Assembly (NCBI GenBank): GCA_022579005.1
Contig: MU401546.1
Location: 1 to 56,426 of the forward strand
DNA length: 56,426 nucleotides
Direction: 5' to 3'
Source: Poronia punctata
Lineage: Eukaryota; Ascomycota; Sordariomycetes; Xylariales; Xylariaceae
In this document: positions 23,362 through 34,207 of the stretch, in pieces
How the letters are laid out: the number at the start of each line of letters is the position of its first letter
Position numbering within the stretch: the first letter of the stretch is position 1
Made by a program: the position numbers and the translations under genes
The notes under the pieces: model-generated
The model's input: the letters and a program-made list of their open reading frames with translations, nothing else
The model's database searches: none
Told to the model about the DNA's origin: nothing

Positions 23362-24791
23362 ATGTCTTCGCCTACAATTATCAAGCAGAGCACGCCAACG
23401 AAAAAATACCATCGTCACCCGTTATTTGCCCATCTACCTCTTGAGGAAGCTATTCGCAAAGGCCTTGCCATTCCAGTTGAGATTGACTACTCAAACACAG
23501 AGCTGAAAAGTGACAGTTCTCCGATAAAAGCAGTACGAGCAGCAAAGTCACTCCATAATCTTAGAAAGAGCCCTACTACAGACGTTGAGAGCAACTATCA
23601 AGATCAAAGACAAAGTGAAGTGAGTTGAAAGGGTTTGCTAAAAAAAAAAAAAAGGAATAGTAGCACAACTAATGATGGTCTAGGATTTGTGTAAGGATAG
23701 GAATAAGGCAGTTCGCCCTGCCAGACAAGACCGAGCCTCGGTTGTGAAGACAGTCAGAAGAGCGCTTTCATTTGAAAGTATCAGAGGAACTAGTACTATC
23801 ATACCGGATGATTCCCAAGCGCCAGCAGTCAAAGAGTCAACGACCAGGAATTTTAGACAAAAGTTCAATGAGACCAAGTTAGAGCTCAGAGTAAGTTTTT
23901 TCCTAACCTAACTTCTCTGGTGGATGGACAAAGCACATGGATGGCATCACGGGTTAGGTTTGCCAGTGATAAAATGTAGGCCATCAGATAGATACTAACT
24001 TCAACCTTGCTTGCACAGGGTCGTCTTCGCCTTCATGGAAACGTCCCACTTCCCACACCATTATTTGCTAGGAAACAACCACCGCCATCACCCCTTGTCT
24101 CCATCTCCGAGGCCCAAGACTTTATAAACGACAATATAGCGGATCACCGTCCTACCTCCCGAGCCGCATCTTGCTCCACCTGTGCCGAGTCACTGGCCGG
24201 AAACCTCCAGCCGCAAGGCATCGACAATAAGGGCCTTCCTCCTAAGCCGCAAGCACAGGCATTCAAGCCGCAATACCCAGATCCCAACATAAAAGTACAG
24301 AAATCCCCCCACCCTCCTCCTTCTACCACTCGTAACTTTTCTTACCCCCCACCGCCGCCACCATCATCATCGATTTACCATTCTTCTTCCAATTTCATCA
24401 AACAACTCCCAACAACGCCCACCTCGCCATCATCATCATCATCCACACTCTCCAGCAAGACGCGGAAGTGTATAAACATAAACCGACAGACAAGAACCGT
24501 CTCGTCGTTTTCCGTTCTGTGGCCGGATAAACCGTTGCCGCCTTTACCAAGTTGTCTCCGGAAATCCAAAGGTACAAACCCCCCCCCCCCCCCCCCTTTC
24601 CTCTCTTACCAATCCTATCCCCCCTTTCATCAAGAGCTAATATTAATCATCTATCCCCAGACAAAATGACCAGCATTGACAAACAACCTCCCCGGGTCCC
24701 TTCCTACCCGCCCCCACCTCCGCCTCCTTCTCATCCTCATCCTCACCCAGCACCCAACACCACCTCGGGCTCGTCAGAGATCGTAACCTAG
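23362..24791 (+). CDS. Proline/serine-rich protein, unknown, with in-frame TAG before an acidic tail
   Basis: Exons are 23362-23619, 23684-23890, 24019-24571 and 24661-24791, giving 382 residues to the TAG at 24789-24791. Introns are 64, 128 and 89 nt; the third begins GTACAA (weak) and includes a long C-run. Seen: a basic N-terminus (KKYHRHPLFAHLPLEEAIRKGL), a region rich in R/S, then polyproline segments (PPPPPPSSS, PSYPPPPPPP) of the kind that bind SH3 or profilin. I do not recognise a family. After the TAG the same frame stays open for 95 more codons to a TAA at 25077-25079. That stretch starts KDDREILGVVSEEYPG, becomes Glu/Lys-rich with a (EV)n repeat and ends KKTSFLKKLVKKRSFW. The stop may be an error, a recent nonsense allele, readthrough, or removed by a non-consensus intron. 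Confidence 0.6.
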
Positions 24792-25079
24792 AAGGACGAT
24801 CGCGAGATTCTCGGGGTGGTGTCGGAGGAGTATCCTGGAGTCATTGTCCGGGATTTCTCCCTGCCGACAACGAAGGAGAAGGAGGAGGAGGAGAAGGATA
24901 AGGAGGATGAACAGCGCAATCCATCACCGGGATGCGTTGAGGAGGAAAAGGAAAAGAAGGATGAGGTGCAGGTGGAGGTGGAGGTGGAGGTGGAGGTGGA
25001 GGTTCCGGAGAAGAAGACGTCGTTTTTAAAGAAACTTGTCAAGAAAAGAAGTTTCTGGAGGAAGGAGGGTGGGAAGTAA
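24792..25079 (+). other. Open continuation after in-frame TAG (acidic tail)
   Basis: Ninety-five codons plus stop, in the same frame as the upstream exon. It encodes an acidic/basic low-complexity segment with a GGAGGT-based (EV)n repeat at about 24967-25002. It ends in a cluster of Lys and aromatic residues. It is listed apart because whether it is translated is unknown. Confidence 0.45.
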
Positions 25080-27486
25080 GGATGGGGAGAAGAGGAAGAA
25101 AGAAGGATTGATTGGTTGTGATTCCGGGCTTGTTGGGGGGATAGACGGCGATCAGGAAAAACCATAAAACGCGGAAAGACCTTGTTGCGTTTAGAGTTTG
25201 GGTTTGTCTTCTTCACGGGTGTTGGTGTTGGTTGGGGTTTTGTCTGACAATATGTTGGAGTTCCTTCTCAGGTCCGGAGTTTGTTTTGTTAAACTCATTG
25301 ACTTGTCTGGATTTATTTATCTTGACTACTTTTTTTCAATAAAGCAGTCACCCACTCAACGACTTTTGTTTGTTAATGTTTTATTTCACTCTATGTTACG
25401 TGCATTAAGTGGTTGCCTAGGGCGGTTAAGTACCTCAGGCACATGATCTTGGCAAGGGAACGAGGGGAATCATAGACATCTTATACGTCGGAGTCTTGGG
25501 GATAGGATGCGAGATGATGATCCACGGACTTCTCCTGTTCTAACGACCAAGTTTGCGCTGCCGTGCGTTTATCTTGTTTCTCTTATTAAAGGGAATGCGA
25601 CGGCTATCAAGAAGGAATGGTTGCTTTTAAAACGGGGGAACTCGTGGAATACCCATGCTACTCGCCTTATTTGAGTCGACGGGATGGGTTTGTTGAACTG
25701 GTCAAGATTCTGTAAGTAGAGAAGAGAGGGATAAGAAAGCTATAACGAAAGACTTGATGTCCCTAGGTACCATTACCTATTACGCATGTCAGGTTATACT
25801 AGTACACGTACAACCCCCGCGTACCACCTATGCTATGTTACCCCAAAGAGGGCGTCTTCTTTGCTTTATCGCTCATGCCGGTAAGACCGTAAGGGTCTGC
25901 AGCGAGCTGAGATATGGACATGCAAGAACCAATATAATATGCCCATTGCGGTTGCCCGCCTACATAGGTAGGTTAGGGTAGTATGCATGGCAGGACTCCA
26001 TTAGTCCCATCAAATACGTGTATTGTTGGGCATATTCTGGCAATCACGTTGATGAGGTAGGTACAGGACAAAAGAATTACCTTACCGACCAAGACAATAC
26101 GTGTAGAGGGACAGAGGTATGTGCCTCTGTACCCGTACGATGGGGGTACCTCGAGGCCCGAGCTTTTATGTAGATCAGGATACGCAGCGGCCCGTAACGG
26201 CCCGTGCCAGCAGAGGATGCTTTACCTATCCCCTCGTATCTTCGCTTGCTCTTTAACGTGGGCTTCTGATTACCAACACGAAACATCGGTATTCAAATGA
26301 GATCCACTACAGCACTTACGGATAAAAGTGCATCGGGGTTTAGACGATCAGGAAGAGAGTCTACGAGTACTCGTACACAAGATTGCTAATACACAACACT
26401 CCTGCAGGGGTATTGGAAGATTCAACCAGATGGGAATTTGAGAAGTACTCGTAGGTAATGCAATCCCTTATTTTACAGTCGATTAATGACAAGTTGGACA
26501 ATATGGCGGGGTAGATACCTCGACCCAACCACTGATGTCGTATCGTGGCTTCCCTTGTTTCGTTTGGGAAGTACCTACTCACATAGGGCTGTAACGGTCG
26601 TCCCATCTCCAACCGTTAGCGCTTACCCTGATTTTAATCCTGACTGCGTCGGAGGTCTTTACCTATCAGTTCATTGACCCCAATAGATGAAGACCGTTGC
26701 CAAACTGCACTTAAAACCCCGACTATAACTCCTATTGGTTGCCGACCCCTCTCGCTCGCCTCCACGATTGCTACTACATCGTTTCCGAAGGCACCCATGC
26801 TGTTCGGCGACCTGTGCGGGTACGTGATGGTTTACCGAATAGCATGTAGCCTGGCAAATATCGGTTCTTGGCAACGGTCTCGGAGCAATCTAGAATGTTG
26901 ACTCGCTCCCAACCAAACATCGTTCCGACGTCTATCATTCGATTCATCGAATGTATGCCATCCAAAGGTTGTCCCTCAAAAGCACCTCATAGGAAGAACG
27001 CAGCCGCCTACTGTACAAAATGGTGATGGGTGATATCCATGTGGGGATCACGTACAAATTCGGCCCTTCAGTAGCCCAGACACCCTGGATTTCAGCGCAT
27101 GCGAGCACAGGTTCAGCTTTCATGAGTGTTGGAGGCTGAGGGGACCATCCTCAATCCGGCCACTCTTGTACGGTACTCGTAAGGTAGAGTGATGATGGGT
27201 CGACATTCATCCCCAGTGTTTTGGGGGTCGCAAAAGAAACAACAAGTCGTAGGTCGAGCGAGAGAGTAGGCGATAGCCCTGAGGCGACGGCACTACGTCT
27301 CGCCTCAGGACCCATGGAATTGAAATAGCATTCGAAGCAGACTGAATACCTTGGGATTGAATCCCGGAGGCCTCGAGAAATCATTATATATATGCTTTCG
27401 GTTCGAACGTGTATCGTGTTCGACCTCCTTCGACCTCCCTTACCAGACAAGAACCATCTAAAGACTACCATAGTGAGATCGAAGCA
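25080..27486. other. Intergenic, upstream of the propeller-tyrosinase gene
   Basis: About 2.4 kb without a supported gene. Four TACGAGTA/TACTCGTA copies sit here, including an overlapping palindromic pair at 26362-26375. A TATATATAT run at 27385-27393 lies about 95 bp before the plus-strand ATG and could serve as its TATA element. Confidence 0.5.
27385..27393 (+). promoter_or_regulatory. Possible TATA element
   Basis: TATATATAT, 94 bp upstream of the ATG of the propeller-tyrosinase gene. Position suits a core promoter, but AT runs are common here. Confidence 0.3.
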
Positions 27487-30400
27487 ATGTCACTCAGGCT
27501 CCTTCCCAACACCTCCGTCACGACTCTGGTAGTCGACGAGAACGCCATCTACACTTACGTCCAGCTTTACGATGGCCGACTCGCAGAGATCGTGGGACAT
27601 CTTGACGGTGATCCTTCCAACTATCGTCCTACCGGCACTCAGAACATCATCGAAATCACCGGAGAGAAAGGGGGTCCCTTTCCCGCTAGGCGGTTTACCC
27701 CTCTGGCGGCTGTCTACTTTCAGAAACAGGTGACTTCTCTCGTACGCTCGAGCTTTCCGGGCCGGTAACTTACATATACTCTAGCGTCTAGTGTTTTTCC
27801 TTGGCAAGGATAACATCGTGCGAAACGTCCAAAGTTCCGATGGAAAGACGTGGTCGGCGGGATCCATCGGCGATAAGAAATGGACCGCTGCCGACTACTC
27901 CAGTCTCGCTGCCATACACTTGACGAACCACCTTCATGCCGAGTTCATCTGTCTCTATTATCAAAACACGGCCGAGACGGGCGATATCATCCTTGTCAAT
28001 CATAATCATAGCAGGGGCTGGCAAATCGGGAACCCGCCATTGAATGATCCGCCTCTGTATGGCACATCTATCGCTGTCGTTCCTGCCGAGCCGGGTATCG
28101 AAGTTGTAGGGACTAAAGAAGGACTTGACACTAAAGATCCCGTCATCTTCTTCCAGTACGACAACCTAGCACTCGGATCGTCCCAAGACCAGGGGCCTGA
28201 TGGTAATTACAGTCTTTCATAACCCCACTTGCACCTGGTGTCTTACCCCTGATGTCGAACCGTCAGCCGTGGCCACCGAGGAGAAAGCATTGTGACTGAC
28301 ACATTTGGAAATTAGACTATGCCACGTATATGCCTACCGATCAGAAACTTGCTCTGGCTCCACGGGGAGCTATTGCCGGAGTGGATGATGGCACGAACTT
28401 CTGGTGTTTCTATACTACCGACACGAACGGTGTTTACCAGTTCAGGGTTGATGCGAAGGGGGCCATTACCAAGCCCCAGCAAGTACAGCTGGACGACACA
28501 CCAATTCCTCGGTCTCCTCTCTCGGGTGTCGTCGTGAAGCACGGGAAACAAACCAAAATTGTGCTGTTCTATCTCCTTCGACATGGCGACGTCAACTTGT
28601 TTGCTACCACGCTAACCGCGACCACACCTTCGGCCACGGACTCGTGGGATTCGTCGTCGAGTGTCGTAAGTAGTCTCCCGCAGCGATCCTATAACTGTTA
28701 TGTGGAAGACATGTTGACGGGGATTTCTACAACCAGTGCCTGAACCCAAAACCAACATACCCCATCACTGGTATCCAAGCAGGAATCAGCGGGCAAGCTG
28801 TCCCGATGCGTTATGAGTCCGACACGTGGTATCCTGGACAAACCCCAGAGCATTTGATCCAAAATAGCTTATTCCTTCACGCCCTAAAGAAATTTCAGGC
28901 CCGAGACCCGGCTCAGAAACTCTCTTTTTTTCAGATTGGCGGTATGCATCAACTAATTACTGGGTAGACTAATGTACCTTCTCCGACTAACAAACTGTCC
29001 CTACTATAGGGATACATGGAATGCCATACAAACCATGGGATGAGGATACCAAGCCCGTCACACCGGAAGAAGGATATTGTACTCACGACAGCATCCTATT
29101 CCCCGTGAGTATTCCTCGGAATGGCTTCAAAAGAATAATGGTACTAACCCCAATCGTTGCAGACCTGGCACCGCCCTTACGTGATGCTGTTCGAGGTAAG
29201 TCCCCATAATGACCCTTGAGATGATGTAAGATATCTGACCGAATACAACAGCAAGCTCTATACGAGATTATGGTCGGGGAAATCATTCCCAAACTGCCCC
29301 AGACGCAACAGAAGGCTTGGACTGATGCTGCCTCTACCTGGCGTCTTCCATACTGGGACTGGGCTCAGAAGAAGGTTCGCCAGGGAAATGACACAGCGAT
29401 CTACGATATTCCCCTTATTGCCAAAGAGCCGCGCATTGGAGTATACGACGAGAAGGATGGTGTCTCGGTAATTTACATCGATAACCCCATGTACAAGTTT
29501 GTCATGCCGGGGAACAAGGCGATGGGGCTTTACGGCGTCACGGATGTCAAGGACATTGTCAAGAAGGTCCAAATAGACATACCCGTACGTACTTACTTCT
29601 CTCGTCTCGCCTGACGTTATGACCCTCACTGTCCAAATGATCCATCCGTCTTGAGAGACTAATTTGGATACTTAGTTCGAGCAATCTGTGGGAACATCCC
29701 GATGGGCAGCTTACGAGGCCGAGGGATCCAAGATTTCAACAGACTGGGTCGACGGCAAGGTTGACAACACCAAAATCACTCAGGCGCTCAACAACCATGC
29801 GTGGTACGGCGGACTCAGCGCGATTGACAATGTGCCCCTGGCAGAGATGGTCTATCGCCTCTACATAAAGGATTACATCAGCAACTACACGCAGTTCGCT
29901 ACTACCAAGTACAAGACGTCGAGCAAATACGACCCTGATGCCCCTTCGGCTTTCCTGAACCTTGAATACGTGCATAATAATATCCACAACTGGACAGGCG
30001 GTTTCGGCGGATCGTTTACAGGGCATATGGCTGAGGTACCGGTGGCCGGATTTGACCCGATATTCTTTTTCCACCATTGGTATGTTGCTTCCTCGACTCA
30101 GTTGGCCGTCGACTGGTCACCGAGGTTCCCCCCTGTATCCGGCCACTTGACTAACCCATCTCACTTTCTCGTAGTAATGTCGACCGACTCTTTGCTCTCT
30201 GGCAAGATGTCAACCAATTGAGCGATAAGAATTGGTTCGACAAAGAGGACGACCAGCTTACGGATGATGGGAATTGGTCCAACAAGGAACACGAACTTGA
30301 CACCCCGTTGACATATCTTTCCCCTTTCCACAGAGATACGAAATCGACCTACTTCACCTCGGACGACGTGAGAGACTTCAAGAAGTACGGATATACTTAC

Positions 30401-31171
30401 CCGGAGCTCCAGCCTTGGCTGGCCAAGTACAAGGACGGCCAGGGTAACTTTGACGTAAACGCGTATATCAACGACGTCGAGGATCAAATCAGGAATTTAT
30501 ACAGTCCCGAGAATGCTTCGGACGTCGGCAAAGCGCAAGGGTTCACCTCACTAGGATTCGAGAAATGGACAAAGGACATCATTGTCAACATCACCTATGA
30601 CAGGTTTGCCTTTGGTGGCGTACCCTTTACCATCTACCTCTTCGTCGGGGACCCATCCACGCTAGGCGACGACGACAGCCCGTTACATGCAAAGGCGCAG
30701 CTTGTTGGCTACGTGTACACGTTTAGCAACCCGGCCCTACCCCAGCAGAACCAGCGCGGATGTCAAGCTTGCCAACGTAAGTTGAACGAGGGCAGCAAGT
30801 CACGGGCTCAGGTGCCCATCACGGGAGCGCTAGTCGCTCGTCTTGCGAGTGGCCACCCACAGCTCCCCACTGGCATTCCGCCCCTTGCGAACTTGGAGTC
30901 CCACTCTGTAGAGAACTATCTTGAGAAGAATCTCCACTGGAAAGTCGTATCGGTAAGCTATCGCCCCCTTCCATCCGCATGATCTTCCCCGTCTCATTAC
31001 TAACATGAACAACAGCACGGTGGACACGAACTCGATATTCCCGAGGATAATCCTTTCATCCACGTCTCGGTGTACCATCGTGAGGCCCGTTTCGACGACG
31101 TAACTAATGCGGCGCAGTATCAACATCTACCGACAGCTACGGGGAGCAAGCCTGGCGGTTTCATACACTAG
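27487..31171 (+). CDS. Fusion of lectin-like beta-propeller and tyrosinase, ten exons
   Basis: Exons: 27487-27729, 27785-28202, 28316-28665, 28737-28941, 29010-29104, 29163-29195, 29252-29584, 29676-30079, 30175-30952, 31016-31171; 1004 residues. Residues 1-337 resemble the fungal fucose-specific (AAL-type) six-bladed propeller in length and repeats (LAAVYFQKQRLVFF, EFICLYYQN). I do not see its full Arg/Glu/Trp sugar triad, so binding may differ. Residues 338-1004 are a type-3 copper tyrosinase (o-hydroxylation of phenols, oxidation to quinones). They open with PTYPITGI. CuA ligands are H408, H431 and H440, with C429-T-H431 suited to a Cys-His thioether; CuB are H659, H663 and HH692-693 in FFFHHCNVDR. 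A Y765-G-Y767 motif marks the C-terminal shielding domain, which has C890-x2-C893, like the copper-loading CXXC of Aspergillus oryzae MelB. No signal peptide: probably cytosolic. The joining intron (28666-28736) is GTAAGT...CAG, 71 nt, phase 0. Confidence 0.86.
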
Positions 31172-31796
31172 ATGATATCCATCTAGGCTGAAGTCTGTTT
31201 GGGTATGGTTTGTTGTTTTGAGGGGACAGAAGTACGATGGGGGATTGGATACGGGGCGCTTGTAGGAATGATGGTGATTTCTTGGGATGTTTGGATTATA
31301 AACGGATAGTCAGTCTTATATTCACAGAATACGAAGTAAGGACAGTTCGAGTCATGATGGGGTACTAGCTACGATTATGCACGGAAATCATCTTCGTTTA
31401 CGAGACTTTAATAGGGAGGTTTAGGTAGGTACGTATGTTTCCCACAGGTAATAATCTAATGAAATCGATAAATCGTGATTCGTAATCCATAAGGGCCACA
31501 TGAATAGCGGGCGGGCAAAGCATACAAGTCCATTCAACCGAGACGGCATCCGATCCACTCCCATACTCCTGACGCCTGAAACCTTAGTACCTGAACAGTC
31601 AAACCCCATCCATCTATCCATCTCTCACTACCCGACTCCGAGTTAACTGACTGGCCGACTCAAATTCCACGAAGTTACCAGGTACCTCTTTATCCTTGAA
31701 GAAGACATCCCTAACCCCCCCCCCCGCCCGCGCCGGCCCCGCCCCCGGGGGCGCCCGGCGGCGGAGGGGGCGGCGGGCCGCGAGGCAGGGAGCGCC
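31172..31796. other. Intergenic running into artefact-like GC block
   Basis: 3' flank of the tyrosinase gene, then from about 31710 to 31796 an abrupt block of C and G runs unlike the surrounding DNA, directly before the N gap. No gene is seen; the last 90 bases are probably low-quality assembly. Confidence 0.6.
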
Positions 31797-31806
31797 NNNN
31801 NNNNNN
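31797..31806. other. Assembly gap (10 N)
   Basis: Ten N characters. Flanked on the left by the GC block and on the right, after 60 bp, by a poly-C run of more than 30 bases (about 31867-31900). The true distance and continuity across this point are unknown. Confidence 0.98.
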
Positions 31807-31924
31807 ATTATGTGCCGCTCTCACTTCAATTGTTTACAGATGTGACCTTTTACGATTTATTAATCAACCCCTCCCCCCCCCCCCCCCCCCCCCCCCCCTC
31901 CTCCCCCTTTCCCTTTTTCCTTCT

Positions 31925-32410
31925 CTACCGCCACGCAATAGCCTTCCTCTCGGGACGAAACTCGACCACCCTCTTCTTGTTCAACGGCACTTCTTTATAT
32001 TCGTATTTGTGTTTATCATCGATCAAACAATCAGAACAATAAGTTCCGTAATAACATTTCCGGAAACAAGTTTTGCATTCCCTCCCGGCAGAAGAATATT
32101 TAAGAGCAGACGAAGGTTTGGTGGTAGAGGTGTGGTGGTGTTGTTGTTGTTGTTTGTGATTTTCAATCTTCATTGTTGATCCGGGGGCATTGTAAATGAT
32201 TGTATTGTTGTTGTTTTTTCGTCGTCGGAGGAGGAGGGATCGGTCGTCGATTGTCAGGTGGCCTTGGTTGATTATACAGTATGTTGGGTTGTTGGGGTCG
32301 GTGTTGGCGTTTGTTTGGGCGATTAGGTGGTGGGCGAGGGATTGGGTTTGTAGGATTTGGGGGTGAGTTTCATGGTGGCGGTGGTGGTGGTGAGGGTGGT
32401 TTCTAGGCAT
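31925..32410 (-). CDS. Small His/Gln-rich protein with Cys-rich motif, unknown
   Basis: This is an intronless 161-residue protein. Seen: a His-rich start (MPRNHPHHHHRHHETH), a middle part with Asn and Gln runs (KNNNN, QQQQHHH), and near the C-terminus five cysteines in the pattern C-x2-C-x3-C-x5-C-x2-C, beginning about residue 111. That could be a small zinc-binding knuckle. A basic stretch (KKRVVEFRPERKAIAWR) ends the protein. I do not recognise the family. Much of the coding strand is microsatellite-like, so part of the N-terminus may be chance; the Cys motif argues that at least the C-terminal half is real. Its stop lies next to the poly-C run and close to the assembly gap. Confidence 0.45.
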   Translation of the reverse strand: MPRNHPHHHHRHHETHPQILQTQSLAHHLIAQTNANTDPNNPTYCIINQGHLTIDDRSLLLRRRKNNNNTIIYNAPGSTMKIENHKQQQQHHHTSTTKPSSALKYSSAGRECKTCFRKCYYGTYCSDCLIDDKHKYEYKEVPLNKKRVVEFRPERKAIAWR

Positions 32411-32573
32411 TGTGCAAGAAAGATATCTTAACCTAGGTAGATAGATAGATGGGATGGATAAAGTAGGTATCTTGGCGGTGACGTTGAAGCTGGTAACCTA
32501 GGTAGAAAAGTATGATAACTGTGCGGTTTGGCTTCTTCTCAAGTGAGACTGAATGAATAGAACGAGAGAGGTA

Positions 32574-32634
<61 letters not shown>

Positions 32635-33832
32635 GGCTGTATGTATGTATGTATGTAGGTATGTATGTGACCTTTTGATAGATATCAACTCAAGAGTATT
32701 GTGGGGGAATATCTAGACCTTTATATATATAAAAAATTAGGACTGTTGGGATTTGTCAAGGTTACTTTAGGTATGCTTCGTTCTGCTCTGCTCTGCTCTG
32801 CTCTGCAAAAACTCGTAGTGTTGGTCAAACCTAACCCATCCAAAAAAAAACATCTATATGCGACCTTGTGTATAACCAACATGTATGTGCCTTACTAACA
32901 GGGCGCTTACGAGTACGGTGAGTCAAAACCCAAAAAAACAAGAAGGAGCCGCAAAAGAGGCGTAGCTTCTGTCCCTGTCTCCCGTCTGTCTGTCAGCGCT
33001 TAAATGTTATGTATTGGTTGGTTGCCTAGAATCCGGGGTGATACAAGTTATTAATTGTCGGCCACGGCCACGGCTACGGCCAACGGTCTATAAGGCGAGA
33101 TGCGAGGCTGACTTTGAAAAGAGGTAACCTATATCGGTATAATGAATGCAGGATGCCGAAGAAGCGCGGAAATCTCATAGGATACGGACAGGTATTTAGA
33201 TAAGGGCCGCGTTTTGGGCCGGCTGCAAAGCCTCAGGACTTGGCCTGCTTCCCGGGCCACCTTGGGGGATAACACCTGACCTGACCTGTACTTACTAATC
33301 TACATGTACTGTAACTTATTATTTGGGGTTGAAGCGGTTAATAGTAAAATCCTATGAAACACGTGACGTGACCGTTTCCAGTTCATGCAGTTGGACCTGC
33401 TCCTTGCACAGCCAAGCATCCTACAAGTACGGTAGGTTGGATATAAGCACTAACAGGCAACCAATCTTTCAGCAAAGTAGCAGAAACTCTTATTACTTCG
33501 GTATTTTCCAAATTACCTAGTGGTCTGACCACTGGCTTTGCTTTTTGGGAAGGGGTAGGTGGGTAGATACGTACATGATCACGAAACGTTGTCTGTTCAA
33601 ATCCAATCCAATGCGCATCTTGTCTTTTTGGATGATGACCTCATGACCATAAACACTTACCCTGGTTATATAGGGTAGGTAAAGTTCTGGCATGAATGAT
33701 ATGTCATGACGGAATCTCAACGCCGAAACAGAACAAAAACATCATCTTATTCAAACTTACCTACAACCTTACTCACCTCACATAACCTAACATCAAATTA
33801 TTATATTCTCAACACTTTGAACACCCCCGAAA
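32411..33832. other. Intergenic with (TGTC)n microsatellite
   Basis: Divergent upstream region of two small genes. A (TGTC)n tract of about 15 units lies at 32574-32634, followed by (TATG)n at 32640-32668, and TACGAGTA at 32908. No further gene is seen. Confidence 0.6.
32574..32634. repeat. (TGTC)n microsatellite
   Basis: About 15 tandem TGTC units, then a switch to TATG units. Upstream of the His-rich small gene. Confidence 0.9.
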
Positions 33833-34207
33833 ATGTCGTCGTCCAAAGCAAAAACATTAATAACACGCGCAATCAAAACAACAAAAAATCACCTGCAACA
33901 ACAACCGGCACTGCTTATCCGACCCATCAGTTTGTCTTCCCAGTCACAATCACAGTCCAAGAAGACGGATGACGTCACTGCCTCAAAACCAACAACATCA
34001 ACAAAAGAATCAACAGCAACAACACAAACATCAACAACAACAACAAAAGAAGATCACAAAAAGTCCATGGCAGAGCTAGACGACGACCTAATGAAGAAAA
34101 TGTCAGGGATATCAGGCGACGGAGGAGAGGCAGGTGTCGAGTACGAGGATGGGAAACCGGTTGCTATGAAGCGCGGTGTGAGGAATAATATGTTTCGATA
34201 CATATGA
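33833..34207 (+). CDS. Small conserved-looking protein, probably mitochondrial
   Basis: This is an intronless 124-residue protein. Seen: a basic, Ser-rich N-terminus free of acidic residues (MSSSKAKTLITRAIKTTKNHLQ), fitting a mitochondrial presequence; a Thr/Ser/Lys linker encoded by ACA-rich repeats; and a well-formed C-terminal block LMKKMSGISGDGGEAGVEYEDGKPVAMKRGVRNNMFRYI, from which I can name only a general likeness to short fungal hypothetical proteins. The ATG has a good context (CGAAAATGTCG). SDHAF4 was considered because it is also a short mitochondrial protein with a conserved C-terminus, but the sequence does not end in its usual motif. Function is unknown. Confidence 0.6.
   Translation: MSSSKAKTLITRAIKTTKNHLQQQPALLIRPISLSSQSQSQSKKTDDVTASKPTTSTKESTATTQTSTTTTKEDHKKSMAELDDDLMKKMSGISGDGGEAGVEYEDGKPVAMKRGVRNNMFRYI

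Noticed and set aside
24972..25010. GGAGGT repeat considered as a CRISPR-like or regulatory array
   Set aside because: Units are 6 nt without spacers and encode an (EV)n run in the open tail; a simple coding-type repeat. No CRISPR is expected in a fungus.
28330..28743. Model in which the lectin-like gene ends at 28743 and a separate tyrosinase gene begins downstream
   Set aside because: The first in-frame ATG of the tyrosinase (28807) would remove the conserved PTYPITGI start, leaving about 60 bp for terminator plus promoter. The 71-nt phase-0 intron joins both parts cleanly.
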